From Sphingopyxis panaciterrae (lineage in GTDB: Bacteria > Pseudomonadota > Alphaproteobacteria > Sphingomonadales > Sphingomonadaceae), in the NCBI RefSeq assembly GCF_011762125.1, contig NZ_JAASQN010000001.1, forward strand, positions 744,001 through 808,000: a DNA stretch of 64,000 bases, read 5' to 3'. How positions within the stretch are numbered: position 1 is the first letter of the stretch; every line of letters starts with the position of its first letter. Under the pieces are notes generated by a model. The model did no database searches. It worked only from the letters and a program-made list of their open reading frames with translations, and was not told the DNA's origin. This document shows positions 18,661 through 26,655 of the stretch, piece after piece. A program made the position numbers and the translations under genes.

Positions 18661-19758
18661 TCAGCTATGCAGGAAATGCATCACGTCGCCGTCGTGGACG
18701 ATATAGGCCTTGCCTTCGGCGCGCAGCTTGCCGGCTTCGCGCGCCCGCGCTTCACCGCCCAGCGCGACATAATCGTCATAGGCGATCGTTTCGGCGCGGA
18801 TGAAGCCCTTCTGGAAATCGCTGTGGATTTCGCCCGCCGCCTCGGGCGCGGTGGCGCCGGTGTGGACGGTCCACGCGCGCGCTTCCTGCGGACCGACGGT
18901 GAAGAAGGTGATCAGGTGGAGCAGTTCGTATCCGGCGCGGATGACGCGCGCGAGACCGGTTTCGGTCAGGCCCATTTCCGACAGGAATTCCATCCGGTCG
19001 GCCATGTCCATCGTGACGAGCTCGCTTTCGATCGCGGCCGAAACGACGACCGCCTGCGCGCCCTCGGCCGCCGCCTTGGCAAAGACTTTTTCCGAAAAGG
19101 CGTTGCCGGTCGCGGCGCTGCCCTCGTCGACGTTGCATACATAAAGCACGGGCTTCGACGTCAGCAGCTGCGCGGTGCGCAGCACCCGGGCCTCTTCCTC
19201 GTCCCGGGGCTGGGTCAGCCGCGCAGGCTTGCCTTCGCGCAGCAGGTCGAGCGTCTGGCCGAGCACCGAGGCGGCGATCTTCGCTTCCTTGTCACCCTGC
19301 GCCGCCTTCTTGGCAAAGGCGGGAACGCGCTTCTCGAGGCTTTCGAGGTCGGACAGCAGCAGCTCGGTTTCGACCGTTTCGGCGTCGGCGACCGGATCGA
19401 CCTTGTTCTCGACATGCTGGATGTCGTCATCCTCGAAACAGCGCAGGACATGAACGATCGCGTCGACCTCGCGGATGTTGCCGAGGAACTGGTTGCCCAG
19501 CCCTTCGCCCTTCGACGCGCCGCGCACCAGCCCGGCGATATCGACGAAGGCGAGCTGCGTCGCGATGATCTTCTTGCTGCTGGCGATCGCCGCGAGCTTT
19601 TCCAGCCGCGCGTCGGGCACCGCGACATTGCCGATATTCGGCTCGATCGTGCAGAAAGGATAATTCGCCGCCTGCGCTGCCGCGGTTTCGGTCAGCGCGT
19701 TGAACAGGGTGGACTTGCCGACGTTGGGCAGGCCGACGATGCCGCATTTGAAACCCAT
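18661..19758 (-). CDS. ychF: Redox-regulated ATPase/GTPase YchF
   Basis: YchF (Ola1-type) is a ribosome-associated P-loop ATPase of the Obg family. It has 365 aa. The G domain has GLPNVGKST (about 8-16), switch region DIAGLV (about 70) and a NVDE motif in place of NKxD (about 202), which explains the ATP preference of the family. A coiled-coil insert and the C-terminal TGS domain (about 280-365: FFTVGPQEARAWTVHTGATAPEAAGEIHSDF region) follow. The ATG at 19758, with GGAG about 8 bases upstream, matches the conserved GFKCGIVG start; an ATG at 19779 is not supported. Confidence 0.97.
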   Translation of the reverse strand: MGFKCGIVGLPNVGKSTLFNALTETAAAQAANYPFCTIEPNIGNVAVPDARLEKLAAIASSKKIIATQLAFVDIAGLVRGASKGEGLGNQFLGNIREVDAIVHVLRCFEDDDIQHVENKVDPVADAETVETELLLSDLESLEKRVPAFAKKAAQGDKEAKIAASVLGQTLDLLREGKPARLTQPRDEEEARVLRTAQLLTSKPVLYVCNVDEGSAATGNAFSEKVFAKAAAEGAQAVVVSAAIESELVTMDMADRMEFLSEMGLTETGLARVIRAGYELLHLITFFTVGPQEARAWTVHTGATAPEAAGEIHSDFQKGFIRAETIAYDDYVALGGEARAREAGKLRAEGKAYIVHDGDVMHFLHS

Positions 19759-19889
19759 AAAAACTCCGTAGATCGGCATGACGCCGCTGTTGCAGCGCCC
19801 CTAGCGCCAAGTCGGGCGCGATGCCAGCTTTTGCCGCGCGTTCGATTATGGTTGCGGCAAATTCAGCCTTGGCCTTTATCGCCGTTACG

Positions 19890-20555
19890 ATGATGAAATC
19901 CACCCGATGGGCGGCCGCTGCCTTGCTGCTGGCGCTTGGCGCGGCCGGCGCCGCCGCTGCGCCCACCCGTTTCGAAGCGGGCGTCCTGGCCGAACTCAAC
20001 CGCTTTCGCGGCGATCCTGCGGCCTATGCCGCCGTCCTTCGCGCCTATCGCCCTCGCTTCGAGGGCAAGCGGCTGATCGCCGAGGAAGGCGACGAGATCG
20101 ATATATTGACGAATGAGGGCGTCGCGGCGGTCGATGAAGCGATCCGCGACCTGCGCTACCGAAAACCATTGCCGCGTCTTGCGCAAAGCGATTTGCTGGC
20201 GCGCGCCGCCGCCGACCATGTCGCCGACCAGTCGCGTTCGGGCGCCGTCGGCCATGATACCAAGGGGCGCGGCCCCGGTGAACGGATGAAGTCGCGCGGC
20301 GGCGGGCCCTATGTCAACGAGGTGATCACCTATGGCCACCACAGTCCGGCGGGGGTGATCCAGCAATTGCTGATCGACGACGGCGTGCCCGATCGCGGCC
20401 ATCGCCACAGCCTGCTCCGCCCGGGGCATCGCTATGCGGGCGTCGCCTGTGGCCGCCACCCGGTGCACCGGACGATGTGCGTGATATTGATGTCGCAGAC
20501 GCCCGACGGCTCGCCACCGCCGCCGAAGCGGGCGACGGTGAAGCGCGATCGATAA
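19890..20555 (+). CDS. Secreted CAP-domain (SCP-like) protein
   Basis: This 221 aa exported protein has a signal peptide (KSTRWAAAALLLALGAAGAAAA) and a CAP/SCP domain with the usual features: LAELNRFRGDPAAYA, DLLARAAADHVADQ, GHDTKGRGPGERMKSRG and GYGH-like ITYGHHSPAGVI, then DRGHRHSLLRPGHRYAGVACG. Bacterial CAP proteins are periplasmic or extracellular and mostly of unknown biochemical role. The ATG at 19890 (or 19893) begins right before the signal peptide. It is divergent from ychF and convergent with phoX, with which it shares a terminator. Confidence 0.82.
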   Translation: MMKSTRWAAAALLLALGAAGAAAAPTRFEAGVLAELNRFRGDPAAYAAVLRAYRPRFEGKRLIAEEGDEIDILTNEGVAAVDEAIRDLRYRKPLPRLAQSDLLARAAADHVADQSRSGAVGHDTKGRGPGERMKSRGGGPYVNEVITYGHHSPAGVIQQLLIDDGVPDRGHRHSLLRPGHRYAGVACGRHPVHRTMCVILMSQTPDGSPPPPKRATVKRDR

Positions 20556-20559
20556 ACGA

Positions 20560-20594
20560 AAGGGGCCGGCCTCGCGCTGCGAAGCCGGCCCCTT
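20560..20594. terminator. Bidirectional terminator between the CAP gene and phoX
   Basis: Perfect 11-bp arms AAGGGGCCGGC (20560-20570) and GCCGGCCCCTT (20584-20594) lie between the two convergent stop codons. T-rich tracts follow on both strands. Confidence 0.8.
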
Positions 20595-20610
20595 CCTTGA
20601 CGCCGGAGCT

Positions 20611-22485
20611 TCAGTTGCCGACCGGCTGGGCGTCGGTGCGGCGGACGACGATGGTCGACGAACGCGGTTTCTCGCCCGCGACCGGCCAATTGCCCTCGGG
20701 ATGCTGGATGTTGATGAAGAAGGTCGTGAGGTCGGGGGTGTAAGCGATACCCGTGATCTCGCAGCCCGTCGGGCCGACCAGGAAGCGCTTCGACTTCTTT
20801 GTCGTCTGGTCGAGGTAGAACATCGCATTATGCCCGAACACATCCTCGATCGTCTTGCCGTCGACGCCCGAATTGCCCGGAATGCTGTGATCGGTCTGCA
20901 CCCACAGGCGGCCCTGCGGATCGATCCGGATGCCGTCGGGGCTGGAGAAGGTGTCGCCGTCGATATTGCCGACCAGGTTCGACCCGCCCGCCGACAGCGA
21001 CGGATCGCCGGCAGTCAGGAAGATTTCCCATGCAAATTTGGTCGCCAGCGGCGAATCGCCTTCCTCGCGGAACTTGATGATGTGGCCGTGCAGGTTGGTG
21101 ACCCGCGGGTTCGCCGCGTCGGTGACCTTGCGGCCGCTGTTGTTGGTCAGCGTGACGAAGATCGCCTTGTTGTCGGGCGCGACGGTCAGCCATTCGGGGC
21201 GGTCCATCACGGTGCCGCCCGCGACGCGAGCCGCCGCCTGGCAGTTGATCAGCACGTCGGCCTGGCTGTTGAAGTCGACCGTCGCCGGGGTCGGCGGGGT
21301 CGTGTTCTGGCTGACGTTGCCGGGGTCCGAGGCGCCCGCGGTCAGGCCGTTCTCGCCGACGACCAGCGCGCGCCATTCGCCCGACCCGTCGCCGTTGAAG
21401 CGCGCGACATAGAGCGTGCCATAATCGAGCAGGTCGGTGTTCGCGGCGCGGTTCGACGGGCTGAACGCGCGATCGGGAACGAATTTATAGATGCAGCCGG
21501 GGGTCGAATCATCGCCCATGTAGAATGCGACGCGATTGTCGCCGCTCGCCAGATGCGCGACATTTTCGTGGCTGAAACGGCCCATCGCGGTGCGCTTGGT
21601 CGGCGGCGCGAGTTCGCGCACCGGATCGATTTCGACCACCCAGCCATAGTTGCGCGCGGGCTGCGTCGGGTCGAGGTAATTGTTGGTCGTCTCTTCGCAG
21701 GTGAGATAGGTGCCCCAGGGCGTCCGGCCGCTCGAGCAATTGTTGAGCATGCCCTTGATCGTACCCGAAAGCAGGCCCGCCGCGGGCCCCCCGGCGCGAT
21801 AGCTGCTGTTGCCGGTATAGCGCTTGTTATAGGTCGATCCCGACTTGACCGCCCATTTGCCGTCGCCGCCCTTGGCGATTTCGACGACGCTGATGCCGAC
21901 GGCGGACAGCGCGAGCGCCTTCTGGTCCGCCGAGGCGGTGGCGGCGTTATAAGCTCCGTCGAAAAGGATGTTATAGTCGGCGACCTCATGGTTGATCGCC
22001 AGCAGGCCGCCGGTGTTCGGATCGACACCCGACAGCGTGAAATATTCCATGCCGTCGTGGTTGCCGCCGGCCCATTTCTCGGCGACCGCCGGGGTCGGAT
22101 AGCTGCCCGAATAGGCGGTGCCGCTCTCGACCGAATCGCCTGCCTTCAGCAGAACGTCGACGGTATAGCCGGCGGGGACGGTGACCTTGTCGTCCTCATT
22201 CGCCGCAACCGACGCGAAGTTGATCGCATAGCTCGGGGCGGGCGTGGGGGTCGGCGTCGGAGTGGGCGTCGGAGTCGGGGTGGGCGTCGGCGTCGGCGTC
22301 TTGTCATCGTCGCTGCAGGCGGCGAGTGCTGCGGCGGGGAGCACCGACAGGCCGAACAAACCGTTTTTGAGAATCGAGCGGCGCGACGGATTTTCTGCGA
22401 TCAGCACTTCAAGGCTGTTCGGCCCGTTCAGATCGTCGGTTTCGCGGCGATAGGGCGCGCGCGCGGCATCGGTGATATAGGACAT
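20611..22485 (-). CDS. phoX: PhoX-family alkaline phosphatase
   Basis: PhoX (DUF839) is a secreted calcium/iron phosphomonoesterase used in phosphate starvation. It has 624 aa. An N-terminal Tat-type motif RRSILKNG (about residues 35-42) leads to a lipobox-like AALAAC (Cys about 57), so it is possibly Tat-exported and lipid-anchored. A ten-fold Thr-Pro linker follows, and then the PhoX propeller domain. Recognisable segments are GGNHDGMEYF, LLAINHE, GRTPWGTYLTCEE with the conserved C-EE, GRFSHENVAH, FYMGDD and FSSPDGIRIDPQGRLWVQTD. The ATG at 22485 is used. A repeat array resembling a Pho box lies about 90-125 bp upstream. Confidence 0.93.
   Translation of the reverse strand: MSYITDAARAPYRRETDDLNGPNSLEVLIAENPSRRSILKNGLFGLSVLPAAALAACSDDDKTPTPTPTPTPTPTPTPTPTPAPSYAINFASVAANEDDKVTVPAGYTVDVLLKAGDSVESGTAYSGSYPTPAVAEKWAGGNHDGMEYFTLSGVDPNTGGLLAINHEVADYNILFDGAYNAATASADQKALALSAVGISVVEIAKGGDGKWAVKSGSTYNKRYTGNSSYRAGGPAAGLLSGTIKGMLNNCSSGRTPWGTYLTCEETTNNYLDPTQPARNYGWVVEIDPVRELAPPTKRTAMGRFSHENVAHLASGDNRVAFYMGDDSTPGCIYKFVPDRAFSPSNRAANTDLLDYGTLYVARFNGDGSGEWRALVVGENGLTAGASDPGNVSQNTTPPTPATVDFNSQADVLINCQAAARVAGGTVMDRPEWLTVAPDNKAIFVTLTNNSGRKVTDAANPRVTNLHGHIIKFREEGDSPLATKFAWEIFLTAGDPSLSAGGSNLVGNIDGDTFSSPDGIRIDPQGRLWVQTDHSIPGNSGVDGKTIEDVFGHNAMFYLDQTTKKSKRFLVGPTGCEITGIAYTPDLTTFFINIQHPEGNWPVAGEKPRSSTIVVRRTDAQPVGN
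22240..22299 (-). repeat. (Thr-Pro)10 coding microsatellite in phoX
   Basis: Sixty bases encode ten Thr-Pro dipeptides as degenerate 6-bp units (ACG/ACC/ACT plus CCG/CCC). The array links the lipid-anchored N-terminus of PhoX to its catalytic domain and could vary in length by slippage. Confidence 0.9.
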
Positions 22486-22569
22486 GCAGTACCCCTGTTT
22501 TTCGGTTGGGTCCCGGGACCGGATTGTTCCGGCGGGTGTCCCCCGATTGCAGAGAGAGGTGTCAGCAGC

Positions 22570-22609
22570 ATGGCTTCAACATGTCAGAACATGTTGAATT
22601 ACATGACAG
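22570..22609 (-). promoter_or_regulatory. Candidate Pho box / operator upstream of phoX
   Basis: On the minus strand, four heptamers recur at an exact 11-bp step: CTGTCAT (22609), TTCAACA (22598), CTGACAT (22587) and AAGCCAT (22576). Two resemble the CTGTCAT half-site of PhoB direct repeats. The same DNA also contains a perfect inverted repeat, TTCAACATGT (22575-22584) and ACATGTTGAA (22589-22598), so a dimeric palindrome-binding regulator is an alternative. Confidence 0.5.
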
Positions 22610-22649
22610 ATTTTTTACAGTCCGGGCACCGAGGCGCGCCGCGCTGCGA

Positions 22650-23060
22650 TCAGGCAAGCCACCGCGCATAGACGCGCACATCCTGCCGTTCCCAGCCGAG
22701 ATGCGTATAGAGCCCCGCGGCGGCATTGCCTTCGCGAAGCATCAGTTCGACCTTCGGGCACCCGCGCTCGCGCAGCCAGTCGCACGCGGCGTCGAGCAAT
22801 CGCCGCGAAACCCCGCGCCCGCGCTGGTCGGGCAGAACGCCGAGATAATAGATCCAGCCGCGATGCCCGTCGAAACCCGCCATCGCGGTTCCGGCGATCC
22901 GCGCGCCGTCTTCCGCCAACAGGATCGTCGCCGCCTCATGATCCAGGGCGCGCTGAAAATCGGCGCATGGATCGTTCCACGGGCGGGTGAGTTCGCACGC
23001 CGACCAGACCGCGACCACCGCATCGCGATCTGCCGCGGCTGCGGGGCGGATCGCGATCAT
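22650..23060 (-). CDS. GNAT-family N-acetyltransferase
   Basis: This 136 aa single-domain GNAT enzyme transfers an acetyl group from acetyl-CoA to an amine; the substrate is unknown. Motif A, YLGVLPDQRGRGVSRRLLDAA (about 70-90), contains the RGRG pyrophosphate-binding loop. The C-terminal LMLREGNAAAGLYTHLGWERQDVRVY is the usual motif B. It resembles the YpeA-like subgroup. The ATG at 23060 overlaps the pth stop by 4 bp, so it is translated with pth; upstream in-frame starts lie inside pth. Confidence 0.88.
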   Translation of the reverse strand: MIAIRPAAAADRDAVVAVWSACELTRPWNDPCADFQRALDHEAATILLAEDGARIAGTAMAGFDGHRGWIYYLGVLPDQRGRGVSRRLLDAACDWLRERGCPKVELMLREGNAAAGLYTHLGWERQDVRVYARWLA

Positions 23061-23626
23061 CCCTGCAGGCGCAGCGCGAGGTCGCTTGCGAACCGCACAT
23101 CGTCGCCCTGGGCGAGCCACGGCGCTTCGGCGGCGATCGCGCCGAGCAGGTCGATCAGCGGTTCCATCTCGCTCTTGTGATAATTGCCGAGCACATGGCC
23201 GGTCACGCGGTCCTTGTGCCCCGGGTGGCCGATACCGATGCGGACGCGGCGAAAATCTTCGCCGACATGGCTCATCATGCTGCGGATGCCGTTGTGGCCC
23301 GCCGCGCCGCCGCCGCGCTTGACCTTCACCTGCATCGGGATCAGGTCGAGTTCGTCGTAAAAGACGGTGACGTCCTCTGCCGTCAATTTATAGAAATCGA
23401 GCGCGGCGCGCACGCTGCGGCCGCTTTCGTTCATGAAGGTGCCGGGTTTCAGCAGCAGGATGCGCTGCGATCCGATACGTCCTTCCTGGATCCAGCCCTG
23501 GAATTTCTTCGCGGGCGCAGGAAAACCATGGACATCGGCGATGACATCGGCGGCCATGAAACCGACATTGTGGCGGTGCATCGCATATTGGGGCCCGGGA
23601 TTGCCGAGGCCGACCCAAAGCTGCAT
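23057..23626 (-). CDS. pth: Peptidyl-tRNA hydrolase
   Basis: Pth cleaves the ester bond of peptidyl-tRNA released from stalled ribosomes. It has 189 aa. The bacterial Pth motifs are present: GLGNPGPQYAMHRHNVGF with catalytic His20, KPGTFMNESG, the catalytic Asp region YDELDLIPMQVKVKRGGGAAGHNGI, and the C-terminal RVRIGIGHP. The ATG at 23626 is preferred over the ATG at 23641 because the protein begins QLWVGLGNPG and GGAGGGG-like bases lie just upstream. It lies downstream of rplY, a common bacterial arrangement, with a palindromic repeat between. Confidence 0.97.
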   Translation of the reverse strand: MQLWVGLGNPGPQYAMHRHNVGFMAADVIADVHGFPAPAKKFQGWIQEGRIGSQRILLLKPGTFMNESGRSVRAALDFYKLTAEDVTVFYDELDLIPMQVKVKRGGGAAGHNGIRSMMSHVGEDFRRVRIGIGHPGHKDRVTGHVLGNYHKSEMEPLIDLLGAIAAEAPWLAQGDDVRFASDLALRLQG

Positions 23627-23640
23627 CGTCTTCCCCTCCA

Positions 23641-23760
23641 CTTCAGGGGAGGGGCAGCGAGACTTGCGAGCTTGCTCGCTAGTCGCAGCGGGGTGGGGCC
23701 ATCACCCCTGCGCTGCCCCGCAAAACCCCACCCCAACCCCTCCCCTGAAGGGGAGGGGCC
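23641..23760. repeat. Family B palindromic repeat between rplY and pth
   Basis: Outer 14-bp arms CTTCAGGGGAGGGG (23641-23654) and CCCCTCCCCTGAAG (23737-23750) enclose an inner hairpin GCGAG-CTTG-CTCGC (23666-23679) and complementary GGGGTGGGG/CCCCACCCC tracts. The same kind of element recurs at 49309-49423. Confidence 0.8.
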
Positions 23761-23774
23761 AAGATGGTTTAAGA

Positions 23775-24410
23775 TCAGGCTTCTTCGCCGCCTTCGGCAG
23801 CTTCGCCGCCATCGACCGTCGTGTCGCCTTCGCTCGACTTGAGCGCCGACGGCGCAACGATCGTTGCGATGGTGAAGTCGCGGTCGGTGATCGCGCTTTC
23901 GCTGCCCTTGGGCAGGGTGACGGCGCTGATGTGGATCGAATCGCCGACGTCAAAACCGGTGACATCGATCTGGATGTCGTCGGGCATCTTGTCCGCGTCG
24001 CAGATCAGTTCCAGCTCGTGGCGAACGATGTTCAGCACGCCGCCGCGCTTCAGGCCCGGCGAGGCTTCTTCGTTGATGAACACGACCGGCACCGCGACCG
24101 TGACCTTGGCATCCTTGCTGATGCGCAGGAAGTCGGCGTGGATCGGACGATCCTTGACCGGGTGAAAAGCGACGTCCTTCGGCAGGGTCCGCACCTGCTT
24201 GCCATCGACTTCGATCATCACGATCGAATTCATGAAGTGACCCGTCATCAGCTGCTTCATCAGCAGCTTTTCTTCGACGTGGATCATCAGGGGTTCTTCT
24301 TTGCCGCCATAGACAACGGCGGGGACGCGGCCATTACGACGCAGGTCACGCGAGGCTCCCTTGCCTCCGCGTTCGCGCGTCTCGGCCGACAGCACCAGCT
24401 GGTCGCTCAT
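23775..24410 (-). CDS. rplY: 50S ribosomal protein L25, long (Ctc) form
   Basis: L25/Ctc binds 5S rRNA on the large subunit. This is the two-domain form, 211 aa. The N-terminal L25 domain (about 1-95: [29 protein letters not shown]) precedes the C-terminal beta domain (about 100-190), followed by an acidic tail ([18 protein letters not shown]) typical of alphaproteobacteria. The GGAG at 24421-24418 is 7 bases from the ATG at 24410 and only 4 from the ATG at 24413, so 24410 is used. It is followed by pth. Confidence 0.97.
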   Translation of the reverse strand: MSDQLVLSAETRERGGKGASRDLRRNGRVPAVVYGGKEEPLMIHVEEKLLMKQLMTGHFMNSIVMIEVDGKQVRTLPKDVAFHPVKDRPIHADFLRISKDAKVTVAVPVVFINEEASPGLKRGGVLNIVRHELELICDADKMPDDIQIDVTGFDVGDSIHISAVTLPKGSESAITDRDFTIATIVAPSALKSSEGDTTVDGGEAAEGGEEA

Positions 24411-24738
24411 CATTTTTCTCCGAGAAACAGTTACACAGTTCCGCCACGCCTCCAGGGATGACCATGGCCGGAAGCGGGCGCGCATAGCGGGGAAGGGGCA
24501 ATATTGCAAGCGTTGGGGCCGGCGGCGGCATTGCCGACCCTGGAATTGTCGGCTTTCGCCCCGAAGTTGTCATTGCAAATATTGTCATCCCGGCGAAGGC
24601 CGGGATCTCTCCTTTTCGGATTCACGCACCGGATCGGATTCACGCATCGGCGAGATCCCGGCCTCCGCCGGGATGACGGCTATGGGTGGGTCGGGAATGT
24701 AACTCAAAATCGACAAGGACACCCCCGCCGAACCCAAC
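24411..24738. other. Intergenic region upstream of rplY
   Basis: This 328-bp gap lies between the stop of a TraB/GumN gene and the rplY start, both minus-strand. It holds the rplY ribosome site (24418-24421), the family A palindrome at 24584-24677 and, inside that palindrome's loop, a short tandem repeat of CGGATTCACGCA. I see no further gene. Confidence 0.7.
24584..24677. repeat. Family A palindromic repeat before rplY
   Basis: The 26-nt arms at 24584-24609 (GTCATCCCGGCGAAGG onward) and 24652-24677 are inverted repeats with a single mismatch. The loop of 42 nt includes a tandem CGGATTCACGCA repeat. Confidence 0.85.
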
Positions 24739-25638
24739 TCACTGCACCCGCGTCACCTTGACCCCCTCGGCTTCCAGCATCGCCGGCACGCCGTCGGTCC
24801 CGACCAGATGCCCCGCACCGACCGCCATCAGCACCGTCCCGGGGCGCTCCATGCGCTGTTTCACCCATGCGCTCCACTGCCGGTTGCGATCGGTCAGGAT
24901 CGCCTTGCGCGCGGCAGGAACGGCGTCGACGTCTTCGTTGATCACCTGTTCGAGCGCCGAGACATCGCCGCGGGCCCATGAGGCGACGAGCGCCTTGACG
25001 TCCCGAACCGACCGTCCCGTGTCCTCGACCGCGCGGGTCAGCAGCGCCCGCTGCGTTTCCGGGTCGAGCGTTTCGAACAGCGTCAATTGCATTTTTGCGG
25101 TTTCGAGGCCGTCGATCGGCTTGGCGGCCGCCGCGAATTTGGCGGTCAGTTCCGATTCGACGCCTTCGGACGGGTCGAGTTCGGCATTGCGCGTGACGCG
25201 CTGGCCCATCAGCACCATCACGGCCCAGTCATCGAGCGCGTCGCCGCCGAAGTTGTCACCGGTCGCCTCGAGCGCGCGATATTGTGCCAATGCATCCGCC
25301 GTCAGCCGCTTCTCCATCGCCATCGGTTCGGTGCGCGGCGCGAGCGTCTGGAAGACCCCGCCCGCCGCCGCCAGTTCGCGCGGCGACAATTCCATCACCA
25401 GTTCATCGGCGGCGTCGATCGCGCGTGCGACCTTGCCATGGGCCCAGTCGGTCCCTGCGGGCAGGGCGTGCATCGTGCCGAGGATATAGATATGCGTGTC
25501 GCTATCCTCGACCAGCCACATCGCCGGCCGCGCCTGCGCGCGCGGTTCGGGGGCGGCGCAACCGGCGAGCAGGAACGGCAGCAGGGCAGCCGCAAGACCG
25601 CGCGCCCGCGCCCGTGACCGGACGGGCTCCGGCTTCAA
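24739..25638 (-). CDS. TraB/GumN-family lipoprotein (second of pair)
   Basis: This 299 aa secreted protein of the TraB/GumN family has an alpha/beta fold related to the Tiki/EreA superfamily; some members are metalloproteases and most bacterial ones are uncharacterised. The signal peptide ends in LLAGC (lipobox). The conserved pair of motifs is present: YILGTMHALPAGTDW (about 52-66) and a C-terminal VLMAVGAGHLVGTDGVPAML (about 268-287). Glu83 in ELVMELSP may be part of the site. The TTG start at 25638 overlaps the upstream stop by 4 bp (TTGA). It is a diverged tandem copy of the preceding gene. Confidence 0.85.
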   Translation of the reverse strand: MKPEPVRSRARARGLAAALLPFLLAGCAAPEPRAQARPAMWLVEDSDTHIYILGTMHALPAGTDWAHGKVARAIDAADELVMELSPRELAAAGGVFQTLAPRTEPMAMEKRLTADALAQYRALEATGDNFGGDALDDWAVMVLMGQRVTRNAELDPSEGVESELTAKFAAAAKPIDGLETAKMQLTLFETLDPETQRALLTRAVEDTGRSVRDVKALVASWARGDVSALEQVINEDVDAVPAARKAILTDRNRQWSAWVKQRMERPGTVLMAVGAGHLVGTDGVPAMLEAEGVKVTRVQ

Positions 25639-26591
25639 TATTTTATCCGTTCGGCGGTCAGTCCGCGTTCCTTCAGATAATCCTGCACGCTATGCTCGCC
25701 TGCAAGGTGGCCCGCGCCGACCGCAACGAACACCGTGCCCGGCTGCGCCATCCGCGCCTGCAAGGCTTCGGCCCAGCGCGCGTTGCGATCGAACAGCAGG
25801 ACCTTGGCGAGTTCGGGGGTTGCGGCCATGCTTTCGTTCATCGCGGCGGCGAGCGCTTCGGTATCGCCTTTGCCCCACAGCACGACCGTCTTGTCGAGCG
25901 TCGGGCCCAGCTTGTCGATATCCTTGACCACCGAATTGAGGAAGGCGAGCTGCTGTTCTTCGGGCAGACCGTCGAAAAAGCCCAATTGCTCCTCGATCGT
26001 CTCAAGCCCCGAAATCGGCTTTCCGGCGGTCTTGGCGGACGCCGTCAGCAACTTTTCGGCACCCTGCTCGGGATCATAGCCGAGCTTGGCGAGCGGCAGG
26101 ATCGACAGCGTCATAGCCGCGAACCAGGGCTCGAAGGCGTCGAACTGCGCCGGCGCGATGCCAAGGCCGGTCAGTGCGGCCTGATAGGCCTTGAGCTCGT
26201 CGGGGCTGAGCCGCGACGACAAGGTCTTGCCGCTCTGGTCGATCGCAAGCGGGATCATCTTCTGCGCCATCGCGGCCTGGTCGTCGGGCAATATGATTTC
26301 GAGCATCAACTGGTCCGACTTGTCGAAGGCCTGGCGAACCGCTTCGTCGAACCAGCTGAGACCCGGCTTCAGCACATGCACCGTGCCGAACAGATAGATG
26401 GTCGTATCGTCGTCCTTCACCACCCACAGCGCCGGATCGGCGTCGGTCGCCGCCTTTGGGGCCGGCGCGGCGGCCGGTTCGGCAGCCGTCGCCATATTGT
26501 GGCCCGGCGCCATCGCGCATTGGGCAAAGGGGATCGCGGCGCAGGTGACCGCGAGCTTCTTGAACCAGCGCTTCTTGAACCAGATCTTCAT
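25635..26591 (-). CDS. TraB/GumN-family exported protein (first of pair)
   Basis: This 318 aa exported TraB/GumN protein has a signal peptide (LAVTCAAIPFAQCAMA) and a short Ala/Pro linker. The domain has YLFGTVHVLKPGLSWF (about 70-85), ELMLEIILPDDQ and a C-terminal VFVAVGAGHLAGEHSVQDYL. It aligns along its length with the next gene, so the two arose by duplication; both keep the GTxH and GAGHL motifs. The ATG at 26591 is used. The product probably acts in the periplasm; the substrate is unknown. Confidence 0.85.
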   Translation of the reverse strand: MKIWFKKRWFKKLAVTCAAIPFAQCAMAPGHNMATAAEPAAAPAPKAATDADPALWVVKDDDTTIYLFGTVHVLKPGLSWFDEAVRQAFDKSDQLMLEIILPDDQAAMAQKMIPLAIDQSGKTLSSRLSPDELKAYQAALTGLGIAPAQFDAFEPWFAAMTLSILPLAKLGYDPEQGAEKLLTASAKTAGKPISGLETIEEQLGFFDGLPEEQQLAFLNSVVKDIDKLGPTLDKTVVLWGKGDTEALAAAMNESMAATPELAKVLLFDRNARWAEALQARMAQPGTVFVAVGAGHLAGEHSVQDYLKERGLTAERIKY

Positions 26592-26655
26592 GGAGAATTG
26601 CCTTTCGATTTCGGCTCTTATGGCCGGAGCGTTGAGGAGAGGGAACCCCGATCGT

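Noticed and set aside
20701..22671. A 656-codon open frame on the plus strand, opposite phoX
   Set aside because: It is the antisense of a confidently identified gene, is very rich in Arg and Ala, and has no recognisable domain; high-GC DNA makes such shadows.
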